Shown: positions 45,095 through 54,613, counted from the first letter of the stretch. The stretch is 64,000 nt of DNA from Cyclobacteriaceae bacterium (GCA_016787665.1 JAEUUC010000009.1:257744-321743), one strand, 5' to 3'. Notes: generated by a model from the sequence alone, not told the origin. Numbers and translations: made by a program.

Positions 45095-46207
45095 ATGAAG
45101 TACCTAAAACGCACCGCCATGTTCTTCTTTGTATTGCTCCTGCTGCTGGCCGCAGGAGTTTTATTTTTTCTTCAGCAGCCCATGTTCGGAGCGCTTCCGG
45201 CTGGCGAACGCTTAGCACGCATTCAGCAGTCGCCCAACTACCGGGCCGGAGCATTCCAGAACCTAAGCGAAACACCTGTTCAGAGCGAAGACTTCTCGTT
45301 TTGGGGCACGTTGTGGAAGTTTCTTAATCCCTCCAAATCATTAGAGCCGCAAACCCCAATACCGGTTGTGAAAACAGACTTGCGGCAACTACCAGCAGAT
45401 AAAACCAGCCTGGTATGGTTTGGTCATTCCTCTTATTTGCTGAAAACCGATGGACGGGTGATATTGGTAGACCCCGTTTTTAGCGGGCATGCCGGTCCGT
45501 TTAGTTTCATGACCCGAAGCTTTGCCGGCACAGATGCCTACGCGGCTTCGGATTTCCCGGAAATTGATGTGCTGCTGCTTACCCATGATCACTACGACCA
45601 CCTCGACTACAAAACAATTCTGCAATTCAAGGAGAAGACCAGATTTTTCTACACTTCGTTGGGCGTGGGTGCTCATCTGGAACGGTGGGGCATTCCGGCA
45701 AACAAGATCGTGGAGTTGGACTGGTGGGAATCGCAACCGATTTCCGACTCTGTGACGCTCACGGCCGCACCAGCCCGTCATTTTTCGGGACGTAAGTTCA
45801 CCCGTTATCAGTCGCTGTGGTCTTCTTTTATTCTTCAGACATCTCAATACATGATTTACCTCGGTGGCGATTCGGGTTACGATGCTCATTTCAAAGAAAT
45901 AGGAGACCGATTCGGGCCGTTTGATCTCGCGTTGTTGGAATGCGGCCAGTACAACACGGATTGGCCGTTAATCCACATGATGCCCGAGGAAACCGTACAG
46001 GCATCTATTGACTTAAAAGCCAACGTGCTCATGCCGGTGCACTGGGGTAAATTCAAACTCGCCTTCCATCATTGGACGGAACCCATTGAGCGTGTCTCGC
46101 TTGAAGCGGAAAAACAAAAGGTAACGCTCACCACGCCCCGTATCGGAGAAGTAGTTACGGTTGGGCAACACTATCCGCGCGAGGCCTGGTATACCGAAGT
46201 AAATTAA
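45095..46207 (+). CDS. Membrane-anchored MBL-fold hydrolase (UlaG / NAPE-PLD-like)
   Basis: A 370-residue protein with an N-terminal membrane helix (MFFFVLLLLLAAGVLFFL). The metallo-beta-lactamase site is THDHYDHLD (H164, H166, D168, H169), preceded by WFGHSSYLL and VDPVFSGHAGP, and followed by AAPARHFSGRK, GGDSGYDAHF and MPVHWGKFKLAFHHW, typical of UlaG/NAPE-hydrolysing phospholipase D-like enzymes. Likely a periplasmic phosphodiesterase or lipid hydrolase. It is convergent with the LanC-like gene. Confidence 0.9.
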   Translation: MKYLKRTAMFFFVLLLLLAAGVLFFLQQPMFGALPAGERLARIQQSPNYRAGAFQNLSETPVQSEDFSFWGTLWKFLNPSKSLEPQTPIPVVKTDLRQLPADKTSLVWFGHSSYLLKTDGRVILVDPVFSGHAGPFSFMTRSFAGTDAYAASDFPEIDVLLLTHDHYDHLDYKTILQFKEKTRFFYTSLGVGAHLERWGIPANKIVELDWWESQPISDSVTLTAAPARHFSGRKFTRYQSLWSSFILQTSQYMIYLGGDSGYDAHFKEIGDRFGPFDLALLECGQYNTDWPLIHMMPEETVQASIDLKANVLMPVHWGKFKLAFHHWTEPIERVSLEAEKQKVTLTTPRIGEVVTVGQHYPREAWYTEVN

Positions 46208-46214
46208 GCTGGTG

Positions 46215-47498
46215 TCAGTAGGACTTGTCGGGGAAAACTACTACCGGCTTGATGTTGTTTCGATACTGATGAAGATGCAGCAGCCAAAGCCCGATGCCGG
46301 CAGCGCCCTGCATGTAACCGGTTTGCGCCTGAATTAAGTCCGGCTGTCTGCGGTGCTCGGCCTGCGGCCAGAAAAGCTGATCGCCCTCTGACCGGCCACG
46401 CTTGATGATATCCTCTGTCATGACCATGGAAAAATCGAGGTACTCGGTGCGCTTAAGCAACAGGTGGAGATCAAGAAAAAATTCAGCAACTCCGGCCGAG
46501 CCGCAACAGGGTGCTTGGTTATTCCAAAATCCGGGGCTCTGTTGCCCGGGTATACCACAGGTCATCAAGGCCTGTGCAGCCTGTTCTATTCGCTTCACCC
46601 ATGCCGAGTCCTGCGTAACCCGAAACAACTCGTAATAAAAACGGGCCGTGCCTGCGGGCCCGTGGCACCAGCTGAGGTAAAAAATGTCGCGGCCATTGCC
46701 ATCGTCATGGCGTATCCATTTGTTGTCATGCTCAATTGTTGCCAAATGGGCGGCTGCCTGCAGCGCTTTATCGAGGTAACGTTTGTCTTTCGTTTTCTGA
46801 TAAAGCCGAAGCAAAAAATAGCCATTGCCCGCGGTGCCATGCGAGAAGTTCGGCATATAGTACCCTTGCTTCATCAGCGTGCTGTCCATGAACCAACGCA
46901 CGCCCCCTTCTGCCGGCTGAGCAACCTCCAGCAACTGGTTACCCGTGCGCATGGCCAGGTCGTTGGAGATGTCATCGTTAGCTCGCAGCAAAAACAAACC
47001 GATACCGGATGCTCCGTACACCACATCGGTATACTGCCAGCCGGCCAATTTATTTCGCACACGGGCCGAAGCAAAAAGCTGACGCATGAGTTTTTGATAT
47101 CCGGCCAGCAGTTCACTTTTCCGACTTAGGTCGTAGACTTTCTTCACCGTGAAACAAGCTCCGGCCAGGCCGGTGTAAAAACCTACCTCATCCTGTGTGA
47201 GCGCCCGGGAAGAATAGTGGTGAATCAGGAATCGGGCACCGGCCTCGGCTTCCCGGAGAAAATCCGGATTCCGGGTGGTGTGAAACAGCTCGGCATAAAA
47301 CAACACGACACCGGCCGAGCCCGAGTAGAGATTGGTGGTGATGCCGGAATCGCCCGGATAAACACGCCAGTATACACCGGGAGCCTGTTCAACCCGTTGG
47401 GTTCGTATCCAACGCTCGGCTGCCAACGCTTGCTCCAGTTGAGCAAGGGCCGAAGTAGTTCCAACAAGAAAGACGACCAGAAAAAGATAGCGAACCAT
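46215..47498 (-). CDS. Exported LanC-like protein (lanthionine cyclase fold)
   Basis: A 427-residue protein. The ATG at 47498 opens a signal peptide (YLFLVVFLVGTTSALAQ). All seven G-x-x-G toroid repeats are seen: YSGSAGVVLF, YTGLAGACF, YGASGIGLFL, SHGTAGNGYF, CHGPAGTARF, CCGSAGVAEF and MQGAAGIGLWL. Zinc ligands are Cys278 (SWCHG) and Cys331-Cys332 (PCCGSAG); the usual third ligand is His. His220 fits the NisC active-site His. LanC enzymes add thiols to dehydroamino acids; export to the periplasm and lack of a LanB partner make its substrate unclear. It is 4 bases after the M20 gene and probably in its operon. Confidence 0.85.
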   Translation of the reverse strand: MVRYLFLVVFLVGTTSALAQLEQALAAERWIRTQRVEQAPGVYWRVYPGDSGITTNLYSGSAGVVLFYAELFHTTRNPDFLREAEAGARFLIHHYSSRALTQDEVGFYTGLAGACFTVKKVYDLSRKSELLAGYQKLMRQLFASARVRNKLAGWQYTDVVYGASGIGLFLLRANDDISNDLAMRTGNQLLEVAQPAEGGVRWFMDSTLMKQGYYMPNFSHGTAGNGYFLLRLYQKTKDKRYLDKALQAAAHLATIEHDNKWIRHDDGNGRDIFYLSWCHGPAGTARFYYELFRVTQDSAWVKRIEQAAQALMTCGIPGQQSPGFWNNQAPCCGSAGVAEFFLDLHLLLKRTEYLDFSMVMTEDIIKRGRSEGDQLFWPQAEHRRQPDLIQAQTGYMQGAAGIGLWLLHLHQYRNNIKPVVVFPDKSY

Positions 47499-47502
47499 CT
47501 CG

Positions 47503-48807
47503 TTACTTGCCGGCCATGTACATGTAATCAACGGTTACATTGAGCATGGCTTTGATGCCGGTCAAGAATGCGCGCTCATCAATCATAAAGTCAGGCGTGT
47601 GGTGGGCGGGCACCCGACTCATTTCCTGATCGGGCGGCATGGCACCCACAAAGAAGAAAAAACCAGGCACTTTTTTCTGATAGAACGCGAAATCCTCGGC
47701 CCCTGTGACGGCATTGATGCGGATTACATTTTCGGGGCCGGCCGCTTTGCGCAAGCTGGCGACCATCTTTTCCGTCAACGCAGGATCATTAAAGGTAACC
47801 GGTGTCTTCTTCTCTATGGTTACTTCCGCAGTAGCACCTGCACTCTCGGCAATCTTGGTGGCGGTGAGCCGGATTTTTTCGTGAATCTTATCCTGCATCG
47901 CCTCATCCAGGGTTCGTATAGTACCGGCCATAAAAGCTTCTTCCGGAATAATGTTTTCCCGAATGCCGGCCTGCATGCGGCCCACCGTAATCACGGCCGC
48001 CTCTTTCGTTAATTCGGTTTGCCGGCTGATGATCGTTTGTAGTCCGTTAATGATTTGAGCACTCACCACAATGGGGTCAACGCCCATCCACGGTGCCGAG
48101 CCGTGCGACTGCCGGCCTTTGACTTTGATGGAAAACCAATCGGAGGCCGCCATAAGACCGGCCGGACGATAGGTGATGCGGCCGATGGGTGAAATCGACT
48201 GAATGTGTAACCCGAAGATGACATCAACCTGGGGATTTTCCAGTAAACCTTCTTTCACCATAAGATCGGCACCACCTTCTTCGCCAGCAGGGGCGCCCTC
48301 CTCTGCTGGCTGAAACAAGAACTTGATGGTACCCTTGAGATCATTTTTGTTCTTAACCAGAATCTCCGCAACGCCCATCAGGATAGCCACGTGTGAATCG
48401 TGACCACAGGCGTGCATCACGCCTGTCTCCTGTCCATTAAACGTGGTGGTCACTTTCGATGCGAAGGGCAGGCTGTTGCGCTCGGTCACGGGAAGCGCAT
48501 CAATGTCTGCGCGCAGCGCAATGACGGGGCCGGGTTTTCCCGTGCGCAGAATACCGAGCACACCGGTTTTGGCCACCGGATGCTGCACTTCCAAACCCAG
48601 TTTGCGAAGATGCTCGGCAATGTAGGCACCGGTCTTAAACTCACGGTTCGATAACTCAGGGTTTTGATGAATATGTCTGCGCCATTCGATCACTTTTTTC
48701 TCGATTGCGAGAGCTTCCTGATCAAGTTTGGCTTGCAGCTTGGCATTGGATTGGGCCATGGCGCCCAAAGCGGATAGGAGCAGAGCACCAAGTATTAATT
48801 TTCTCAT
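47503..48807 (-). CDS. Exported M20-family amidohydrolase, copy A
   Basis: A 434-residue protein with a signal peptide (LILGALLLSALGAMAQ). The M20 zinc site is ACGHDSHVAILMG and FLFQPAEEGAPAGEEGG, with EFKTGAYIAEHLRKLGLEV at the N-terminus; the lid (dimerisation) domain is about residues 210-330. These enzymes cleave amide bonds of N-acyl amino acids, hippurate or aminobenzoyl-glutamate. Middle gene of a three-gene minus-strand operon (copy B upstream, LanC-like downstream). Confidence 0.92.
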   Translation of the reverse strand: MRKLILGALLLSALGAMAQSNAKLQAKLDQEALAIEKKVIEWRRHIHQNPELSNREFKTGAYIAEHLRKLGLEVQHPVAKTGVLGILRTGKPGPVIALRADIDALPVTERNSLPFASKVTTTFNGQETGVMHACGHDSHVAILMGVAEILVKNKNDLKGTIKFLFQPAEEGAPAGEEGGADLMVKEGLLENPQVDVIFGLHIQSISPIGRITYRPAGLMAASDWFSIKVKGRQSHGSAPWMGVDPIVVSAQIINGLQTIISRQTELTKEAAVITVGRMQAGIRENIIPEEAFMAGTIRTLDEAMQDKIHEKIRLTATKIAESAGATAEVTIEKKTPVTFNDPALTEKMVASLRKAAGPENVIRINAVTGAEDFAFYQKKVPGFFFFVGAMPPDQEMSRVPAHHTPDFMIDERAFLTGIKAMLNVTVDYMYMAGK

Positions 48808-48819
48808 GCGTTTGGTAGA

Positions 48820-50124
48820 TTATTTTTTGGCGTACATATAGTCAAACGTCAGATTCACCAGTGATTTCACCCCGGTGAGGAGCGCTTTTTCGTCAATCAT
48901 GAAATCAGCCGTATGGTGGGTGGGTGGCTTGGGCAATTTCTGATCGGCCGGGTAAGCACCCAGGAAGAAAAAGAAACCCGGCACTTTTTGTTGAAAGAAT
49001 GAAAAATCTTCGGCCATGGTAACGGGCGCAATCACTTTCACACGATCGCTTCCGGCTGTGCGCAGCAACGAGGGCGCCATCTGCTCTGTTAGCAGGGGAT
49101 CGTTATAGGTGACCGGGTACATCACCTGAATACCAACCTCGGCTTTGGCCCCTGCACTTTCAGCGATCTTGGTGGCCGTGTTGCGTATGCGATTATGAAT
49201 GCTGCGTTGCATGTTGGGATCAAATGTTCGGATGGTGCCCTGCATGATGGCTTCCTCTGGAATGATGTTGCCCCGATTGCCGGAATGGATGCTTCCCACC
49301 GTAATCACAGCCGCGCCCCGGGTGAGTTCCGTCTGGCGGCTGACAATAGTTTGCAGGCCGGCAACGATCTGGCTGGAGACCACAATCGGATCTACGCTGT
49401 CCCACGGAGTAGCGCCATGTGCACCCAGGCCCATGACTTTAATGTTGAGTCCATCCACTGCGGCCATCAAACCCTCCGGCCGGTACGACAATTGCCCCGA
49501 GGGAATCAGTGATTGTATGTGCAGGCCGAAAATCACATCCACCTTCGGATCTTCCAACACGCCCTCGCGCACCATTAGCTCAGCCCCGGCCGGAGCCTCC
49601 TCGGGTGGTACGCCTTCTTCTGCGGGTTGAAAAATAAATTTCACCGTGCCGCGCAGATCATTTTTATTTTTCACCAACACTTCGGCTACGGTCATTAAAA
49701 TTGCCATGTGACCATCATGACCGCAGGCGTGCATCACTCCGGTTTCCTGACCACCAAAACTGGCTTTCTCCTTTGACAGAAAAGGCAAATTGTTTCGTTC
49801 GGTAATCGGCAGGCCGTCCATATCGGCCCGAAGAGCAACCACTGGCCCGGGCTTGCCTCCCTTGAGCAGGGCCACAATGCCGGTTTTGGCCACCGGGTAC
49901 GTTACCTCAAGCCCCAGCCTTTTCAGATGCTCCACTATAAAAGCACTTGTCTTGACTTCCCGGTTAGAAAGTTCCGGGTATTGATGAAAGTGCCTGCGCC
50001 ACTCGATGAGTTGGGACTCAAGCGCATCGGCTTGTTGGTTGAGCTGTGCCTGCAGTTTACTGTTCACCTGGGCGTGCCCGAGAACAACAGCAATCGAGAA
50101 TGCGAAAGTCAATAGAATTTTCAT
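48820..50124 (-). CDS. Exported M20-family amidohydrolase, copy B
   Basis: A 434-residue paralogue of copy A, 12 bases upstream of it. ATG 50124 opens a signal peptide (LLTFAFSIAVVLGHAQ); a longer frame would run through the divergent Rieske gene and was not used. ACGHDGHMAILMT and FIFQPAEEGVPPEEAP mark the zinc site; in both, the second Glu pair after the His-Asp is present. Same fold and length, so this is an old tandem duplication. Probably both digest amidated metabolites in the periplasm. Confidence 0.92.
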   Translation of the reverse strand: MKILLTFAFSIAVVLGHAQVNSKLQAQLNQQADALESQLIEWRRHFHQYPELSNREVKTSAFIVEHLKRLGLEVTYPVAKTGIVALLKGGKPGPVVALRADMDGLPITERNNLPFLSKEKASFGGQETGVMHACGHDGHMAILMTVAEVLVKNKNDLRGTVKFIFQPAEEGVPPEEAPAGAELMVREGVLEDPKVDVIFGLHIQSLIPSGQLSYRPEGLMAAVDGLNIKVMGLGAHGATPWDSVDPIVVSSQIVAGLQTIVSRQTELTRGAAVITVGSIHSGNRGNIIPEEAIMQGTIRTFDPNMQRSIHNRIRNTATKIAESAGAKAEVGIQVMYPVTYNDPLLTEQMAPSLLRTAGSDRVKVIAPVTMAEDFSFFQQKVPGFFFFLGAYPADQKLPKPPTHHTADFMIDEKALLTGVKSLVNLTFDYMYAKK

Positions 50125-50210
50125 GCGATCAGAAGTGGTTCGAATATAGATAAAATTGAAGCGGCACGAACCGGCTTTTCTTTTAGCGGTTTGGGCCGTT
50201 ACTTTACGGG

Positions 50211-50531
50211 GTGTCGTGGATAAAGATTTTTGAAAGCGCACAGGAAGCACACAGCCGCGTGCCCCCGGGCACGTTGGCCCTGGTGCGGGTAGGCACCCTT
50301 CGCATATGCCTCGCCAATGTGAATGGATCACTGCGGGCGGTTCAGGATGCGTGCACACATAATGGGGAGGCGCTCAGCAAAGGCACCCTCAACTTCCGGG
50401 GCGAAGTCATCTGCCCCTGGCATGGCTACTGCTTTGACCTAAAGAGCGGGCGCGAGAGTAGCGAGCGTTCAGCTGATCTGGAAACCTTTCCGATCAAAAC
50501 GGAAGACGATGGAATTTTTATCCTGATTTGA
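50211..50531 (+). CDS. Rieske-type [2Fe-2S] protein
   Basis: A 106-residue protein with a GTG start at 50211. The Rieske ligands are C48-x-H50 (CTHNGEALSKG) and C68-x2-H71 (CPWHGYCFD), the ferredoxin/NirD-like spacing. A short electron-transfer protein or oxygenase ferredoxin. The gene for a partner oxygenase is not adjacent. Cytoplasmic: no signal peptide. TACTTTAC resembling a -7 element lies just before the start. Divergent from the M20 gene. Confidence 0.9.
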   Translation: MSWIKIFESAQEAHSRVPPGTLALVRVGTLRICLANVNGSLRAVQDACTHNGEALSKGTLNFRGEVICPWHGYCFDLKSGRESSERSADLETFPIKTEDDGIFILI

Positions 50532-50591
50532 TACGGTAAGCCATCAAATCTACGTTATGCTTTAACTTTGAACCCCAGTTACTATACCTGC

Positions 50592-51578
50592 GTGAAGTAC
50601 CTCTTGTGTCTATGGTTGTATAGCGTGCCCCTGGTCGGGTTCGCCCAAACTTCTCCTGAAGAGGCTGGCTTGTTGGGGGGGTTAAGCAGCAGCGTGACAG
50701 CTCCGGACGGATTGCTCGCCAAAAGAGCGGTGGTGCTCTATCAACTGGCCTACACCGAGGAAGAGCTCAATCAGATGCAGACCTTTTTTCAGCAAACCGG
50801 AATTGATGCGATTGCCTACTTTGAAACCGACCGCGTACTGGCTGGCCCCGATTTGACCAAAGCATTTGCCGACTATTTCAACACACGCAACGTTTCATTT
50901 TTTGTGTTTGCTCAAAAAGAATCGGGTCGATTTCGGTTGGTGATCACCCCCTTTAGTAAAACGGTTGACTTGATTGCGAAGGGTGCCAGCCAGTGGGTGA
51001 TGGAGAATACGTCTCTGCGGGAGCTGTTGCAAAACGTGTATCGCTCACTCGTCAGCAGTCAAAAGCGCCAGAATTTTTTGATCAACGATTTACCGGAGCG
51101 TGATATTCCCGTGAAGAATTTTACCGGAAGGCGCTATGAGTCGTTTAGTAAAGAAGCAACCTACTTCAAAGTGGCCATACCCCGGATGGCATTGGCCGAT
51201 GACAATCAGAAGCTGGAGGAGTTATTGCGTCAGGGTCCAGCGTTGAAATTTGACCTGGTGCCAGCCGGCATGAGCGAGCGGGAACTCAATAACCGTGGGT
51301 ACATCTTCATCTTACGATTTGTTCGGGCCAAAGGCAGCGTAGCCAAAGAAATTTTGGGCTACGAAAAGAAAGTCGAACAAACCTATGCCAGTATGGTGTC
51401 ATCACCTGATGGCTTCGAACTTAAGACATTACCTGCCACAGAATCGGTATTTAAGTTCTATTTCAAGCACATCGAATACGGGAATATCTACCTGGGTACA
51501 CGGTGGGACGCAGATACCTCTTGGGAGTCCGCCCTTCACAATCATCTGCAAGCGATGAAGGCTGAAATAAAGCCCTGA
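50592..51578 (+). CDS. Secreted protein of unknown family
   Basis: A 328-residue protein. I chose GTG 50592 because it opens the signal peptide KYLLCLWLYSVPLVGFAQ; a TTG at 50568 overlaps an exact -7-like TAACTTTG (50563-50570). The mature part is mixed alpha/beta, with segments such as LYQLAYTEEELNQMQTFFQQTG, RNVSFFVFAQKES and YFKVAIPRMALADDNQKLEELL. No catalytic motif is recognised. It is the last gene before the TonB receptor but has its own promoter candidate. Confidence 0.66.
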   Translation: MKYLLCLWLYSVPLVGFAQTSPEEAGLLGGLSSSVTAPDGLLAKRAVVLYQLAYTEEELNQMQTFFQQTGIDAIAYFETDRVLAGPDLTKAFADYFNTRNVSFFVFAQKESGRFRLVITPFSKTVDLIAKGASQWVMENTSLRELLQNVYRSLVSSQKRQNFLINDLPERDIPVKNFTGRRYESFSKEATYFKVAIPRMALADDNQKLEELLRQGPALKFDLVPAGMSERELNNRGYIFILRFVRAKGSVAKEILGYEKKVEQTYASMVSSPDGFELKTLPATESVFKFYFKHIEYGNIYLGTRWDADTSWESALHNHLQAMKAEIKP

Positions 51579-51673
51579 TCGCCACGCTGCACCAGTGGTC
51601 AGTCGCCATTGCCACCAATGTAGATTTTACATCCGTTTTGAACTTGTTCAACGTTTTGGGGTTCTAACCATGT

Positions 51674-51681
51674 TACTTTTG
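51674..51681 (+). promoter_or_regulatory. Candidate -7 element of TonB receptor gene
   Basis: TACTTTTG is an exact TAnnTTTG match and ends eight bases before the ATG at 51690. TTTG occurs 15 bases upstream of it rather than the usual 19-20. Confidence 0.42.
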
Positions 51682-51689
51682 CACCCCTT

Positions 51690-54593
51690 ATGAACAAATT
51701 TTTTGCGTTTCTGCTTTTTCTGCCCGTTTTGGCCTTTTCTCAGGACCCCGGCAAGGCCGGCTCCGGCACGGGTAAAATCAGTGGTGCCGTTCTGGATTCA
51801 GCCGGGCGTGTCCCGGTGGAATTTGCCACCGTAGCGCTAGTTGATACGAAGACCAATAAGCCAATCGATGGCTCAATTTGCGATGACAAAGGCCGTTTTT
51901 CCATCAAGGGCATCCCGGCCGGGCAGTACGTGCTTTCCATTTCTTTTATCGGATACAAAACGCTGACCCGGGGACCTTACACCGTGGCGGAGCGCGGCAC
52001 CGATATCAACACGGGGGCCATCATCATCCGGCAAGAAGCCGAGTTGCTTCAGGAAGTGGTGGTGGAAGCCCAGAAGGAACTGATTGAAGAGCGGGTTGAT
52101 CGTACGATTTATAATGCCGAGAACGATGCTACCACAAAGGGCGGTGATGCCGCGGATGTGCTGCGTAGGGTGCCTAACCTCTCGGTGGACCTGGATGGCA
52201 ACGTGAGTCTGCGTGGAAGCCAGAATATTCTGGTGTTAATCAACAACAAGCCGTCCACCATTATGGCCAATTCGATTGCCGATGCGTTGAAGCAGATTCC
52301 GGCTGACCAAATCAAAACGGTGGAGGTGATTACATCACCCTCTGCGAAGTACGATGCGGAAGGATCAGGTGGCATCATCAACATCATCACCAAGAAAAAC
52401 ACGTTACAGGGCCTCACGTTAAACATTGATGCCGGGGTCGGCTATCGCGGATCAAACCTGGGGCTCAGTGGCAACTACCGCAGGAAAAAGATGGGCTTCT
52501 CGCTGGGTGGCTTTGGCCGGGCGAACTACAACATTGATGGTGCTTTCGAAAATCAACAGGCCACCAAATCGAACAACACCGACTACATCACCCAACAACA
52601 AGCCGGTAATCGCAGCGATGGTCTTTTTGGCAACTACAATTTGGGGTGGGACTATGATATCAACCAATATAACTCACTGGCGGCCTCGGTGCGCTATGGT
52701 GTGCGCAATAACAATTCCGCACAGGATGGGTTACTGACCGAGAATTTTACCAATGGGGCCTTAACCGGTTCATCTTTGCAAGATGTAATCACCAAAGACG
52801 AATCAGGCACCATCGATTTTAACCTGAGCTACACCCGACTGTTCCCCAAAAAGGATCGAGAGTTGAGTTTTCTGGCCCTGTACAGCCGCAACGATCGAAA
52901 CAATGATTTCAGCAACACCTACTTCACATCTGCCGGGGGCATTGACTTTCGCAGAAAAAATGAAAACGATGGCCTGAACGAAGAGTACACGCTTCAACTG
53001 GATTATCAGACACCCCTGGGCACGAATCAGATGTTGGAATTCGGGGCCAAGAATATTCTGCGTAAAGTCTTAAGTGACTTTGCGTACTTCTCGGCAACAG
53101 GTTCTGATGGGGAGTTTGTGGAGTTTCCGGACCCGCGCCTTAATAATCAACTTAACTATGACCAGGATGTGCTCTCGGGGTACGGCTCCTACACCTACAG
53201 CGCCAAGAGTGGCTACAGTTTCAAAACCGGTTTACGCTACGAGTACACCGTGATTAATGCGTTCAGCCGCACCGAAGAAGATATTGATATCCCGGAATAC
53301 GGTGTACTGGTGCCCAGCATCAACGCCTCGAAGAAGTTGAAGAACGGTACTATCAAGGCATCGTACAACAGGCGTATTCAACGGCCGTCCATTCAGTTCC
53401 TCAACCCCAATATTCAGGCATCCAATCCGCTGAACATTACGATTGGTAATCCAACACTTGATCCTGAGTTCACCAACAACTTTGAAATAGGCTACAGCAC
53501 CTTCATTAAAGGCACCTCCCTTAACTTCACGGGCTTTGTACGCAACTCCAACAATGCAATTCAAAGTTTGCGTAATCCGCGGGGCGACACCATCGTGACC
53601 ACCTACGATAACATCGGTATGGAAAATGCCTATGGCGCCAGCATGTTTGCCAACGTCAACGTGGGCAAGCTTTCACTGAATGGCGGGGGCGACATTTACT
53701 ATGCTGATTTGTCAAACAATGTACCTGACCCGACTCAAAACGCCTCGAATACCGGTTGGGTGTACAGTGGTCGCCTGTTTGGCAGCTATGGCCTTGGCAA
53801 GGGCTGGGCCCTGCAGTCGTTTGCGTTCTACCGCGGCCGCAGGGTTCAGCTGCAAGGTTTCCAGGGTGGTTTCGGAACGTATAGCCTGGGCGCACGAAAG
53901 GAATTCAAAAACAAAAAGGGAAGCGTGGGCATTGGTTTCGAAAACTTCCTTGCCGCGAACATGAAGATTCGGAATGCTACAGAGACGCTTACCATCAACC
54001 AAAGCAGCATTACCACGCTCAACAACTGGAGTGTGCGATTAAACTTCAGCTACCGCATCGGCAAGATGAGTTTTGATCAGCCCCGCAGGCGAGGTCGTTC
54101 CGTAAACAATGACGACTTGAAGGAAGGCGATGGCGGCATGGCCGATGGTGGTGGTATGTCGGGCGGAGGTGGTGGAGGGGCAGGTGGTGCTGGCGGTCGC
54201 AACGGTCGCCCGGCAACAACTCCGGTGCCGGCTGCCGTGGGTGGTGCCGCAACCGCACCGGTAAAAGTTGACCCCACCGCTGTAATTGTGCCCGAGGGAA
54301 CATGGAACTACACCGTTCAGTCACCGCAAGGTGGCGATGGCAAAATCGTCATCGAAAAGAATGGCGAACAACTTACTGGCACGATCACCAGTTCACGCAT
54401 GAACCGCACGATGCCACTGGAGAATGTGAAACTCAACGGGAATGAATTGAGCTTTGAGTATACACTCTCCTTTGGGGGGAACTCGGTGAGCATCGGAGTG
54501 AAAGGAACGGTTTCCGGAGATGATTTCAGCGGAAACATGACATTGGGCCAGTTCGGTCAATTCCCCATGACGGCCAAGCGCAGCCAGCCATAG
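51690..54593 (+). CDS. TonB-dependent receptor with extra C-terminal domain
   Basis: A 967-residue protein. Signal peptide (FFAFLLFLPVLAFS), CarboxypepD_reg-like domain at about 28-115 (GKISGAVLDSAGRVPVEFATVALVD ... SISFIGYKT), plug at about 120-235 (GDAADVLRRVPNLSVDLDGNVSLRGSQNILVLINNKPS), and a barrel to about residue 795 (OMP_b-brl_3 type). Normally the protein ends near FSYRIGKM. Here a Gly-rich linker (about 812-835), an Ala/Pro/Thr-rich stretch and a further beta-rich domain (about 865-967) follow. Substrate unknown; no SusD partner adjoins. Confidence 0.9.
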   Translation: MNKFFAFLLFLPVLAFSQDPGKAGSGTGKISGAVLDSAGRVPVEFATVALVDTKTNKPIDGSICDDKGRFSIKGIPAGQYVLSISFIGYKTLTRGPYTVAERGTDINTGAIIIRQEAELLQEVVVEAQKELIEERVDRTIYNAENDATTKGGDAADVLRRVPNLSVDLDGNVSLRGSQNILVLINNKPSTIMANSIADALKQIPADQIKTVEVITSPSAKYDAEGSGGIINIITKKNTLQGLTLNIDAGVGYRGSNLGLSGNYRRKKMGFSLGGFGRANYNIDGAFENQQATKSNNTDYITQQQAGNRSDGLFGNYNLGWDYDINQYNSLAASVRYGVRNNNSAQDGLLTENFTNGALTGSSLQDVITKDESGTIDFNLSYTRLFPKKDRELSFLALYSRNDRNNDFSNTYFTSAGGIDFRRKNENDGLNEEYTLQLDYQTPLGTNQMLEFGAKNILRKVLSDFAYFSATGSDGEFVEFPDPRLNNQLNYDQDVLSGYGSYTYSAKSGYSFKTGLRYEYTVINAFSRTEEDIDIPEYGVLVPSINASKKLKNGTIKASYNRRIQRPSIQFLNPNIQASNPLNITIGNPTLDPEFTNNFEIGYSTFIKGTSLNFTGFVRNSNNAIQSLRNPRGDTIVTTYDNIGMENAYGASMFANVNVGKLSLNGGGDIYYADLSNNVPDPTQNASNTGWVYSGRLFGSYGLGKGWALQSFAFYRGRRVQLQGFQGGFGTYSLGARKEFKNKKGSVGIGFENFLAANMKIRNATETLTINQSSITTLNNWSVRLNFSYRIGKMSFDQPRRRGRSVNNDDLKEGDGGMADGGGMSGGGGGGAGGAGGRNGRPATTPVPAAVGGAATAPVKVDPTAVIVPEGTWNYTVQSPQGGDGKIVIEKNGEQLTGTITSSRMNRTMPLENVKLNGNELSFEYTLSFGGNSVSIGVKGTVSGDDFSGNMTLGQFGQFPMTAKRSQP

Positions 54594-54613
54594 CCGGGAA
54601 AGACGAGACGCTT

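Noticed and set aside
46464..47129. 221-codon plus-strand ORF opposite the LanC-like gene
   Set aside because: The LanC frame shows seven family repeats; the antisense frame shows nothing.
47503..50124. The two M20 genes as a recent duplication
   Set aside because: The proteins differ throughout their length, so the duplication is old; no DNA-level repeat was seen.
50125..50358. N-terminal extension of the M20 amidohydrolase to 50358
   Set aside because: It would run antisense through the Rieske gene and bury a clear signal peptide at 50124.
50563..50570. TAACTTTG with the TTG start at 50568 for the secreted protein
   Set aside because: The start would lie inside the promoter element; GTG 50592 fits the signal peptide.
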